Assembly: GCA_026874595.1 (NCBI GenBank)
Contig: CM049317.1
Span: 12,034,382 to 12,098,381, forward strand
From: Sipunculus nudus
Taxonomy: Eukaryota; Annelida; Sipuncula; Golfingiida; Sipunculidae
DNA length: 64,000 nucleotides
Direction of reading: 5' to 3'
Numbering within the stretch: the stretch's first letter is position 1; each line of letters starts with the position of its first letter. Below are positions 11,820 to 22,354 of this stretch, in pieces. Made by a program: the position numbers and the translations under genes. A model generated the notes under the pieces. The model was not told where the DNA came from, made no database searches, and was given only the letters and a program-made list of their open reading frames with translations.

Positions 11820-12785
11820 TGGGACTAGTTGTTCTATATACTACCAAAGATGCATAAATCTGCTATCCCCGGCAGACCTTATGTATTAAGCATAGACACC
11901 CTAACTGAAAACTTATCCGGTTTTGTGGAATCATACTAAAAACCATTAATTACACAATCTAACAGTCATATTATTGACACCAGAAACTTCACAAATGAAA
12001 GAAATCAAACAGATCTCCAACATTCAATTCTAGTAACAATAAATATTATTGACACCAGAAACTTTACGAATGAAAGAAATCAAACAGATCTCCAAAATTC
12101 AATTCTAGTAACAATGAATGTAGAATCTTTATACGCAAATATACCTCGTGTAGACGTCTTAAAAGCAACACTTGAAACACAACAAACACAACGACCAACT
12201 TAAACCTGAAATTATCAACAAGCTCGCAGATTCCATTCTAGATCACACCGATTGCTCTTTTTTTAATAATAAGGTTTACCTTTAAATTATGGGAACCGCC
12301 AAAGGAATACGCATGGGGCTATGCTAAAGCCTTCATAATTTTCCTTAAAGAGGAATTCTCCCAAACCTCTCAAGGCTCTCTAACCCCTTCAACCCCAATA
12401 TATCTCAGTTACATAGATGGCATTTTTATAATGTGGCATCGCGGGCTTGAAAAACTTATGAACTTCCATAAAGCACTCGATTCCTATCATCACAATATTT
12501 ATCTTAAAATAGAACATCAATTTTAAACTATTAATTTGCTAGATACTTAGTTAAAATAGAATCAACATCTTTAATTACATCAATATGTAGCTAACCAACT
12601 GACATATATAATTACATACACCCAGCTAGTTTTCCCCCTCACACGAAGGAACATTTACAATATACAGCCAAAAAGGAAGAAACAACATTTGTTCAGATTC
12701 TAATGACAGAGGTCAATACATTAAGAAACTACAAAAAGAACCAAAAACAAATGAGGAAAGCCATCATAAATCATATTTCAAAGAA
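11820..12785 (+). mobile_element. Penelope-like element, degenerate reverse transcriptase (left part)
   Basis: Frame-broken plus-strand pieces match the Penelope-type RT order. These are a PxxHKSxxPGRPxV start motif (here MHKSAIPGRPYVLSID), TENLSGFVE, an LVTMxVxSLYxNIP block, and a SYIDGIFIMWHRG block in which the catalytic YIDD reads YIDG. Several stops and frameshifts make it inactive. A short stretch (about 11977-12060) is duplicated within it. The element continues beyond the inserted Gypsy element at 19.96-20.6 kb. Confidence 0.7.
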
Positions 12786-13185
12786 ACCCATAGTCGCACC
12801 CCGCTAACTGTGGCATAACACCCGTGTCTGAAACCACTTACAATTACTTCGCGAACGATAGGCAGTTCTCAGTTTAGACAAGACCTTAAAGATTCTTTCC
12901 AGAGTTGAAGTTACCCTTATACAGATGTCGATGTCACGTCGTTTTCTGTCTGTCTTAACCACGTGCTCGTGCACAGACACACTCACTCAAGGCTCACAGT
13001 AAGCACAGAGACCTGCATATAAAATAAACGTATCTTTAATGCGCTAAATCTAACTAAAACAAAACATTTTCTATCTACACAGTAAACTCACAAGATCTGT
13101 TAGGTATCCTAGAGCACCCAGACAATCTGCAGCACTCAGACGTCGGTACCCAGACTACCAGTTCTTCTATGCTGGTCTCGTGCGC
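12786..13185. other. Unassigned sequence between the Penelope-like RT and the Gypsy LTR
   Basis: No coding content is recognised. It could be Penelope-like non-coding sequence or a remnant of another LTR. The words 'gtcgttttctgtctgtctt' and 'atctttaatgcg' recur loosely at 49.56-49.65 kb. Confidence 0.3.
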
Positions 13186-13760
13186 TCTTAGTCCTCAGTT
13201 AGTCACTGCCCGGTCACGCCGTATCTCGATACCTTTCGTCAATGACGAAAAATCTACCCCCGGTCACACATGAGCGCCCTCTCTCGGCCTCGTTGATGAA
13301 CCTTGCGTCAAGCGTGCGCTTCGGCGGTGCTGGTCTGCGTATCACTAGTCACTTTCCACCATCCCAGGATGTCCGCTACTCCGTCAGCTGGACATGTAGT
13401 ACACCCACTCTCCGCCCTGCGTTATTTGGCCTCGCCGATGTAGTCTCAACCGGAGTAAAAAGGGGTCTTCAACCCCAACCTGTCGATTACACTCGAAGAT
13501 CTGCTGCTTCTGCTGGAGATCTCTTCTCGTTTGTGGAGTGTGGGTGCCTTATCTGAACATTTATACCGGACCCTGCTGATTGGTACTTAATATTATTAAA
13601 ATGCAGTAATAAAGTAGCAGTACGCAAAGTATTCGGCAACCCTATTAATATTCATTAACTTGGACACGCAAGTAAGTTGAAACATTTACACACATGTCGT
13701 GTCCCCTCACCTCTGAACTGGTGACCTATGAACTACTGACCTGAGCGTTTGGTCAGGCAG
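13186..13760 (-). repeat. Gypsy element, 3' LTR
   Basis: It aligns along its length with 19286-19880: shared 'cctc(a/g)gttagtcact', 'ggtcacacatgagcgccctctc', 'tttataccggaccctgctga' and 'cctgagcgtttggtc'. Boundaries are good to roughly 10 bp. Confidence 0.75.
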
Positions 13761-15000
13761 ACAAATAAAGCAGTTATCACGATAGTTCACAGATTCCATT
13801 AATCCCATAACACTAATCCTCCTAACACAGACACAGTTCCAGTTGTTTAAGGACACATGACCTCTCGCTCTCACGTGACGTCTAGACGTTCCTCTAGTCC
13901 CTGGCGTAATATGTGTACACGGAGCACAGTCTAATCCCAGCGTACTACGATGGATACAAATCACAACTGGTTCTCATTGCGGTATAACTGTTCATCGTCC
14001 ATAAATCACATTTCGCGGGTCGCACACCGAATGTTCCTTTGGAACTCTGAATCAACGGCTCTCCCGGCTGTAGTCTACTGTAGCCCTCCAGTAAACGGGT
14101 ACCGTATGTACGCACTCTCTAGCTAAATTCAACACGATTACAGTTCCGCGTCAAGACAAAGTCCCCTTGCCTGTTCCTGGGAGAGCTCACCATCACAATT
14201 ATACCTGTTCTTCGGCAAGAAATACCACTGTCTCTGAAGTACTTAACAGATCGAGTATCAACAAGGTGGCCTGCTTCAGACGCAGACTGTCAATAACCAC
14301 TGACGTGATCGCCCATCTTGAAACACAGAAGTTAACAGACGGGCCGGTTGGACTGCTATAGCTCACTCATGTGACGCAATACTCACGAAGCGCTCCGGCT
14401 CTTCTCAAGATTACTGGGAATCACGCTTTATCTGAGACGCCTGATGTCACCACTCCCCCTAGACTTCTCCACCAATCAGCATTTCCATCCACGATGTATG
14501 TTGTCAACACACATAAAACTTAACGCAGACACACCCCCAGGGATTATTTCGTAGGAAAACTACCCTAAACAAATTCGCAGACAAGACGTCGCCTACCAGA
14601 CACATTAACTGTTGAGACCTTCATAGAAGTTCGGTTCTCACGAGTTTATACTATAAAGAAATGAACATCAAAGGATGCAGGTGGGGCCTACTAATTGCTT
14701 AACAGATTTGAATTTACATCAAATGAAACACATATCCATCCTAACTAGGTTTCTTACGTTAATGACTAAACAATAAACTCTATACAATAAATAAAACTTG
14801 AAAAATTATTCTCTGGTCATACTCCGTATACCTAATAACATAAAGTCACAGTCCTCTTGGGGCACGCGTGTTCTCTGGAACCACCAGTGAATCTCCAAAA
14901 CTAATTTCTCAACTACGAAACTAAGAAAATATAACCCAATGTAAATTTACAGTCTTACATGCTTACTTCTGTCTTATCCTTATCTGCCCCCCAGCACAAT
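13761..15000 (-). other. Gypsy internal region between RNase H and 3' LTR
   Basis: About 1.2 kb with no recognisable integrase, envelope or other domain. The absence of IN here supports the IN-before-RT order. Short open frames on both strands have no family signature. Confidence 0.5.
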
Positions 15001-15340
15001 GCGGTTGGGACCGTGTCATCAATAGTTTGATGCTCAGACACATCGGCTTAAACAATCTGCAAGTACATTATTATGTCTTTGACAACTCTTACTTTGTACC
15101 GGAATATCTGCATTACCAGTGCCCATCTCTTTATTCTTCGATTGTTGATTTTGGACATGTCAACAAATAACAGTGGTACATGATCTGTTTCTAAGACGAA
15201 CTATCTTCCGTACAGATAAGGGAACAACTTTCCTCTTGCCCATACTAAAGAAAGGCATTCTCGTTCGCCGGTAGAGTATCGGCTCTCGGCATCACTCATC
15301 TTCTGCTGACGTAGAACCAAAAATCTTTCCTCTCCATGCT
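15000..15340 (-). pseudogene. Gypsy RNase H domain remnant
   Basis: On the minus strand the frame reads DAESRYSTGERECLSLVWA, then KLFPYLYG, a stop, and FVLETDHVPLL. This is the standard Gypsy RNase H signature. It directly follows the RT on the same strand. Confidence 0.75.
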
Positions 15341-15399
15341 GCTGCATATTTTCCTCCTATTTCAGCTTGTAAAGCATCGGTATACATTATAAATCCTTA

Positions 15400-16330
15400 G
15401 AAGAAATCTGGCAGGCGTAAAACTGGCTGTGTAGCAAGCTTACCCCTCAAATTTCCGAATGCCTTAACGGCCTCCATAGACCCTTGTAGTTCCGTTGTTT
15501 TTTCCTTCTTCGTCATATCCGTTAAAGGTTTGGCTATGCTGGCAAAATTGTGCATAAACATGCGATATTACCCCATTGCTGTTAGAAATGATCGAAACTA
15601 TGACTTGTTCGCTATTTTAGCAATGTCAATGATTTTACCAACCTTACATGTCTTAGGACGTATCTCACCTCTATCTATCATGTGGTTCAAGAACTCCACT
15701 CTCGAACCGCCTATCTTATTCTTGGCTGGCCTGGCTGTTATGTTGTGTCTACGAAGCCTGTCGAATACCTTCTTGACTACCTCAATGTGTGTTTTCCAGT
15801 CCTCAGCATGGATGATGATATCGTCTCTGTAGCTTTCTACGATGTCCAGTCCTCGTATTTATTGTCGAACCATCCTGCAAAAGACTGCACTTGCATTTAC
15901 TAATCCGAATGGCATGCGAACGAAGTTAAATAAACCTTTATCAGTCTAGAATGCACTGAGATGCTTATATTCCTCTGCCATTGGCACTAGCCAGGATCCT
16001 ATCGACAAGTCTATTTTGGTGAAATACTAAGAGTTACACAGCTTCCCCATTACAATCTCTTGATTAGGTTTGGTTCCGCATGAAATTTCGTTTTAGCATT
16101 CAACCGGCAAAAATCAATACAGTACCGATTAGATCCATCAGAGTTACCCAAGATTAACGGAGGGCTGGCATATTACGACTTCGAAATGAAGCATATTCAC
16201 TCATCTTATTGACGTCTTCCTTCATTTCCTCCTAGATTGCGTACGATACTGGGCATGACTTGCGCCAAAAGGGTTCCTTATCTACTAGATCGATGATGCA
16301 ATATAGCAAGTTTGTCTTATCGGATATATC
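15400..16330 (-). pseudogene. Gypsy reverse transcriptase domain remnant
   Basis: Minus-strand pieces appear in order: DLVDKEPFWRKSCPVSYAI (RT start), a TKIDLS-type block, PMAEEYKHLSAF, FNFVRMPFGLVNASAVF, the catalytic SYRDDIIIHAEDW (YxDD), and FDRLRRHNITARPAK. Several stops and frameshifts separate them. This is the core Ty3/Gypsy RT, non-functional in this copy. Confidence 0.8.
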
Positions 16331-16608
16331 TGTCAAATCATAATGATACGTCTCTATCAGTTTCCCCGCCTGCTGTTGCTGCTTTGCTGACAGGTTCGGC
16401 CAATGATTACCTCGTTGCATGTCTCCTTGGCCTGTAACGGACAACACGCATCTTCTGTGCTTAGTTTTGAATCATCAGGGTCTTCGCTGCTTACCTGAGC
16501 GTTCTGGACAACTTCGAACAGCAGACTTCCTATACATGTCACCATCCATGTAGTTGATATGGAAGGTCTTGTGGTTCCCTTTGACACCGAGTCAATAGTT
16601 GCAATAGT

Positions 16609-17535
16609 TCACTTCCCCACAACTGAGAATTGACCCTTCCACTGCATTAGTAGCTTGTAGGTGTCAGTCGGCAATAAGAACAACAATATGTTCCTCACTT
16701 CCAGTCGTCTGATTGGGGTTTTCCGGTCAAAGAACATACGTTGTTTCACTTGGACCTTCCTTGATTTCTCATGTGCCAACCTGCAGGTCTCCTCCAACTA
16801 TCATTCAGTAATAACAAATATTCTTACGTATTGACGGTATCTTCGGCCCTGGTCTCGTCTTTCCACAGGTCACGCAAGCACTCATGGGACCTCTTACTGT
16901 GCGTCCGTATAGTAGCTCAAATGATGAGAACTTAATGCTCTCCTGTGGTACCTAACGATAAGCAAAGAGTAAAGTTGGTACATACCTATTTCAATCTCGG
17001 GGCATCTCCTGGCATATTCTTTGCAACATCTTTTTCGTATCACCCCATTGCAAATGGGGTGATACGATGTCGTTGTATTATCGACAACAGCCTCGCGATC
17101 TCCCGCATCAAATCTGAGGTGACATGAGTTCCTCACTCACCAAGGATCTCTTTTGGTACACCGACCCTGGAAAACACATTCATAATTGCTTCAGCTATTA
17201 ATTGTTTCAATACTACGCAAAGGAAATGCTTCTGGATTGCATGTAGCTGAATCTAATACTGTCAGAAACCATCTGTACTTAAGATATGATTCAGTCATCG
17301 GTCCAACCATATCAATATCGATACGATCGAAGGGAGTACTGATCATCGGAATAGTTCCAAGTGGAGCTTTGCCTATCCTTCCTTTCGGAATAGTCCTTTG
17401 GCATATATCACATGACTGGCGATACCTTGCAACGTCACCTTTAATCCCTGGACAGTAGAAATTAGAAGTCACCCTTTCAAATGTATTCTGATATCCCATA
17501 TGACCTGCGAGAAGCCAGTCGTGTGCCACCGCCAT
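16609..17535 (-). pseudogene. Gypsy integrase remnant lying upstream of RT
   Basis: The zinc-binding region is HDWLLAGHMGYQ...YRQSCDICQRT (H-x5-H ... C-x2-C), followed by FDRIDIDMVGPM with the first catalytic Asp. The later core includes KEILGE and NGVI blocks with stops. The C-terminal end has LLFLLPTDTYKLLMQWKG, resembling a GPY/F module, and then a TFHINY motif that runs straight into the RT linker. This places IN between PR (18.1 kb) and RT (16.3 kb). Confidence 0.8.
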
Positions 17536-17923
17536 TGCTTCATTTCATAGCTTCCGCGGTACCACCAGTTGAACAAAAGGAGTATGGTCTCTGGGTGAAA
17601 AGTAATCCCTTTAAATGACGCCATTCTTGGTTTAATATCTTTCTGTGCATCCTTTCTTTGAGTTTGTCCTATGTCCACGTTTAATTAACGTCGCACTCTG
17701 TCAAGAGTAGTATCCTGCCGCTATGCTTCACGCTGTTGTACCACCATTTTCTCTTGTGCTCTGGCCACTACGGCACACGGCTGTCATTCTCCCTTACTGG
17801 CTTCAATCTCCTGTTTCTCGGCGACCACCTACCATCTGGATCTGCTGGTTGCATGGCTCCTTCAAGATTGCATATTACCTGAACAACACTTGGTTTTCAA
17901 TGGCTAAAGCCTCTACTGAACCT

Positions 17924-18238
17924 TCACAGTACGGTGTATCTCCGTAGACGTTTTGACAGTGCCTTTATCTCTTGTCCGTTAATCATCCAACAAGATTTAT
18001 ACTTGCCAGTGTAATCCCGATCTGTGCACAGACTTCGTTTCACCACTGTCCCATAGCATCCCGTGTCCCGTAACACCTCTACGTCTCTCTGGTTGTGGTC
18101 GACTCTCGCTTGGGTAACCGGCATCCGATCATTGTCTTCGAGGGATAAGGTTGTGATCTCTGTCCGACCTACATCTTGAGCCTTGCAGAATCTCACGTCA
18201 TCGTCCCGCTCTACAGGAATCCTCAGGCCATTCTCCAA
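17924..18238 (-). pseudogene. Gypsy aspartic protease remnant
   Basis: A 104-aa minus-strand open frame contains VEVLRDTGCYGTVVKRSL, the DTG active-site motif in the context usual for metazoan Gypsy proteases. It lies between the gag zinc knuckle and the integrase. Confidence 0.75.
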
Positions 18239-18298
18239 TGTAAAGTTTTCCAGTTGCGGTACCCCCGAGACCTAATCTCGACGTAGAATTGCCCTTCT

Positions 18299-19281
18299 TT
18301 ACGATGTCGGTGTCCTTTCTACAAGTGACCTACAGTCCTTGGCGAAATGACCTGTTGTATTGCAAATAAAACAGTTACGTACGTTCATATTATCTGGCGT
18401 TCTCGAGGTTTGTTTTCTAGGACACTTGTCTAGCTCGTTTGATCGCCGGATACTTGTGCGTTTGGCGCCCTTTAGGGGCACTTAAGTGGTAGCACATATT
18501 ACCATGGACTTGCAAATGCTGTTCTGCGATGTCACACATGGTATCTCCTGGCCCACGTTTCTTAACGAATTATTTTGAGATATGTGGTGCATACGCTGGT
18601 GGCTTGTCTCTTAAAAATATATCTTTTAGCCTATCAAACGGTTGCAGAAGATGACCTAGTTCTATCCATTTATATAAGTAACCAACAGTCCTGATTACAA
18701 ACTGACTGAAACTCTCACCTGATTTTGGCAATGTCGTACGAAACTTGTATGAAAACCCGTTGCAGTCAACTGGTATTTGTATATCAACGTTTCCTTCACG
18801 TTGTCGTAGTAATTTATATCCTCAGGTGTCATCCTAGTACACTAGCAATGCACTACCTCGGAGCAATGTACTAAGATTTGAAGCCAACCCGTCACGTGAT
18901 CATCAAGTCCTTGGCGTTAACCTCGTATCTATGTAAATACGCATCCTTGTCATCACGTTTCTCGTCAAAAACGGCAACCTACGAACACTAGCCTCTCCAG
19001 AAGACCTCCCTGTATTCTAACCGGCTGCGGCCAGTGCAAGCTCATGTTTTCTGTGTTTCTGGGCCTCCCTGGCATTGGCTTCTCTCTCCTCGCGGGCTGC
19101 TTCTCTTTCCTCGCGTTCTGCCTCCAGTTGCCTCCCTGTTTCCTTGCGGGCTGCTTCTCGATCTTCCCTTGCTGTCTCTATCTTAAGACGTAGCTTTGCC
19201 CCCTCAGTGTGCACACTGTGCCCGCGTAAACGCTGCCAATTCAGGTCCCGTCAAGCCTGCCTTCTTGCACAACTCAAGCAT
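18299..19281 (-). pseudogene. Gypsy gag remnant (coiled coil and CCHC zinc knuckle)
   Basis: The likely start is the ATG at 19281-19279 (MLELCKKAGLTG...), which after a one-base frameshift continues as a strongly charged coiled coil rich in REEREAARE repeats (19214-19017). Near the end, CFICNTTGHFAKDC is a CX2CX4HX4C zinc knuckle (about 18340-18385). The middle part has stops. Confidence 0.75.
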
Positions 19282-19285
19282 TGCC

Positions 19286-19890
19286 TCAGTCCTCGGTTAG
19301 TCACTCCCCGGACCCGCCGTATCTCATTACCTCTCGTCACTGACAAACAACCCTACCGCCGGTCACACATGAGCGCCCTCTCTCGGCCTCGTTGATGAAA
19401 CCTACGTCGACCGTGCGTTTCGGCGGTGCTCTTCTGCGTCGCACCAGTCACCTTCCACCATCCCGGGATTTCCGCTACTCCGTCAGAATTCAAGACCACA
19501 TACCGGACAGGTAGTACATCTACTCACCGCCCTGCGCTATTCGGCCTCGTGGATGTCTCACCCGGGATAATAACGGGTCTTCGACCCCAACCTTTCGATG
19601 ACACGAACATCTGCTGCTTCTTCTAGAGATCCTTTCTCGTTGGCTGTTGTCGAACGAGCGAAGCTGAATTAAGCCTTTTCTGTACATTTATACCGGACCC
19701 TGCTGATTGGTACTGAATATTCATAAGATGCAGGAATAAAAATACGTGAATAGTACGAAAAGTGTTCGGTAGCTCTATGAACATCATTAACTTCGAAACG
19801 CAAGTTGCACCATTTACACACATGTCGTGTCCCCTAACCTCTGAACTGATAACCTATGAACTACTTACCTGAGCGTTTGGTCTCAGTTGG
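19286..19890 (-). repeat. Gypsy element, 5' LTR
   Basis: Partner of 13186-13760. The left edge is nearly adjacent to the gag ATG. The right edge is where similarity stops, near 'gagcgtttggtc' at about 19880. Confidence 0.75.
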
Positions 19891-19959
19891 CAAACATTAG
19901 TTTATGTTAACATGCGGAGGCGGCCGAATTGCAATGAGCGCCTGCTCAACGAGAACGGC

Positions 19960-20514
19960 AAAAGGAGCAAGTGACAATGCAACCATATGTCAGTGTACAA
20001 TTATGTATGGGAAAATCTTTAACGCGTCATAATAGACAACCCAAATCTACAACAGAAGATGTCCGTAATCAAATTACTAACACACACACACTGAGAATTC
20101 CACATATCCCTGTAAAGGAATATGCGGCCTATCATGTCCGTTAAACAGGGAGACCAAAAAACTGCTTCCATGGACATTTTAGTTGCAAATCAAAAGGTTT
20201 GGTTTGATCAATGAAATGCAACATTTGTCCCCCTGCAATACATATAGGAGGAACTAGTCAGACAACTAAGCCTCAGAATTAACGACCACAGTCTAACAAT
20301 AAAATCAAAAGACAATAACACACAGATAGGTGAATATATAAAAAAAACGGAACACACAGATAATAATATAAAGGAATTTTTATTTAGTGGAAATTTGGAT
20401 AACAAACCCACAAAGGGTTCGTGAATTAAAGCTAGTTGAAAGGAGGTTTAATTGTATTAAAAACGGATAAAACTATAGTCAACAGAAAGGCGTCTTAGTT
20501 CATTTATTTTTCAA

Positions 20515-20520
<6 letters not shown>
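19960..20520 (+). mobile_element. Penelope-like element, C-terminal endonuclease region (right part)
   Basis: Plus-strand frame pieces read SMKCNICPPAIHIGGTSQTT, resembling a degenerate GIY-YIG segment (normally CxxCxxxYIGxTxxT), and later ELKLVERRFNCIK, like the C-terminal end of these elements. It is separated from its RT (11.8-12.8 kb) by the Gypsy insertion. Confidence 0.55.

Positions 20521-20577
<57 letters not shown>
20514..20577. repeat. (TA)n microsatellite
   Basis: TA run following 'tttttcaag', at the 3' tail of the Penelope-like element. Confidence 0.95.
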
Positions 20578-20578
<1 letters not shown>

Positions 20579-20851
20579 CTAACACTGAACAATAGTTCTA
20601 ATAATTAGCTATATTCATCATTAAATTTCTAATATATATGTTTGATTCCTCATATTTCAACTCTATGTGATACGTCTTGTGATGACATTTTTAATCAACC
20701 TTGTAAAGTATATTGAAGACCCCATATTGAAATTAAAATAACATTAATGAATTCATGAAGAAACATAACAGCCATGTGTAAGTACACCGGGTAAACATAT
20801 AGCATTTTGAGACTGTAACAACTAACACTGACCACATCATTTACCCCCTTC

Positions 20852-20871
20852 TATGTATGTATGTATGTATG

Positions 20872-20954
<83 letters not shown>
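20852..20954. repeat. (ATGT)n then (TA)n microsatellite
   Basis: About six ATGT units run into about 78 bp of TA. Confidence 0.95.
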
Positions 20955-20956
<2 letters not shown>

Positions 20957-20959
20957 AAA

Positions 20960-21067
20960 CATAAAGTCCACTTATCAAACCTGACGAAGAATATGGTGTT
21001 ATCAAAACGATCGGATTGATAAAACTATAGTCAACAGAAAGGCGTCTTGGTTCATTTATTTTTCAAG

Positions 21068-21124
<57 letters not shown>
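20960..21124 (+). mobile_element. Second Penelope-like 3' tail plus (TA)n
   Basis: 'aaactatagtcaacagaaag' and the following 'gcgtcttggttcattt' repeat the sequence at 20469-20513 almost exactly, and both copies run into (TA)n. A 'cctgacgaag...gatcgg' stretch just before resembles Penelope 3' untranslated sequence. Such partial tandem copies are common for this element class. Confidence 0.5.
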
Positions 21125-21126
<2 letters not shown>

Positions 21127-21402
21127 TAAATGTAAATTTTCCTTGTCCATCATTTATTTCATTTTTAATAGGCATTACGTGTAACAGTAACTCTTTAATT
21201 AACTATGATTATATTCATTTATTCCTTTCATAAACAAATCCTCGCGATGAACATATTCGGGTATGTCTTGGTTACTTTAAGATATTATTGGCGTATTTTC
21301 GTCTGATGATAAACAAAGGAAGGTGTCCTTTAGCAACCATAAAATTAAGATATTACCTGTGTTGTAACAACTAGATTAAGATATTGTTTGACGTCTTACC
21401 AG

Positions 21403-22354
21403 ACTGACACAGAAAGGTCACTTCTTGATCCATCTCCCGTCAGGCCAGGGCACAAAAAGTGGTCTTCCACTAGCCGCTAATATAATGGGTCAGGAAAAAA
21501 GTAATAGGGAAACGTCATTTATTACGGCATATACGAAATGTATGTTGGAAATTAAAATTTCATGCTTGCCTTGTGTAGATTTAATTATAACTATTATATA
21601 CAAATAGCATGGTAAATTATATCATACAATAATCAAACACTTTATCAGTATGAAGAAGTAAAGCAGGTAGGTAGAGCATACATATCTATTAAAGTAATTA
21701 CATTATTCGTAAAGAGATCATTTTACATTAAGTAAATAAAATTGTTGGGCATAGGAAATGACGAACAACGGAATTATATTTAGGAAAGTGTAAAATTAAG
21801 ATATCATAAAAATGGAAAACATAGGAAGGTGAGTTCTGGTAAGTAAGATGTCAAGATATCAATTCTGTTGCTAGCTGCTAAATTAAGAAGTTTTATCTAA
21901 GCCACAAAGGTCGACTCGTGATCCCTCTTCAGTCAGTTCTGAGCAGAGGAAAGGGCCTTCAACGGACTGCTTAGAAAACCAGTTAATTAACAAGGTAATA
22001 GGAGCTCCTCCCCTTATTCAAAGCATAAGTTAACTCTGTAGCGTCTATACATTTTAAAGCAAGGTGCAATATCTGAAGAAGCTTCAGATAAAGTTGTAGG
22101 TAGTTAAGTCTATTGATCGGGCATATTGGGTTCTCTGATATAAATACATTGAACGCACACCTGATTTTCCGTTTAGGAAAATGACCAATCCTAAGATATA
22201 ATGCACATCAGAATGTATATGTTGCTTACTACTAAATTAAGATATTATTTCACATCTGAGCAGGCTGATTTAAAAAGGGATCCCTCTCCAGTCAGGTATG
22301 AGCACGGGAAATGGCCTTTTCACAACCAGCTCAGATAAGCAGTCAGAAGGAAAG
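21403..22354 (+). pseudogene. Decayed R exons at the left edge of the array
   Basis: 21403-21500 keeps the start (TDTERS...SPVRP) but has an in-frame TAA and has lost one base at the donor. 21902-21994 is open (31 codons) but has a weak acceptor, and the conserved Trp codon is GGG. 22264-22354 is 91 nt: it lacks three codons and carries one extra base, so it is frameshifted. These look like retired copies. Confidence 0.7.

Larger units (their letters stand above)
13186..19890 (-). mobile_element. Ty3/Gypsy LTR retrotransposon with integrase upstream of RT (Gmr1-like order), degenerate
   Basis: Reading on the minus strand from 19890, the order is LTR, gag with coiled coil and zinc knuckle, protease, integrase (HHCC, core, GPY/F-like end), reverse transcriptase, RNase H, LTR. 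Usual Gypsy order is PR-RT-RH-IN; here IN precedes RT, as known for the Gmr1-like lineage. Both LTRs are in the same orientation and clearly homologous but diverged. Frameshifts and stops occur in every domain, so it is an old dead copy. It lies between two halves of a Penelope-like element. Confidence 0.75.
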
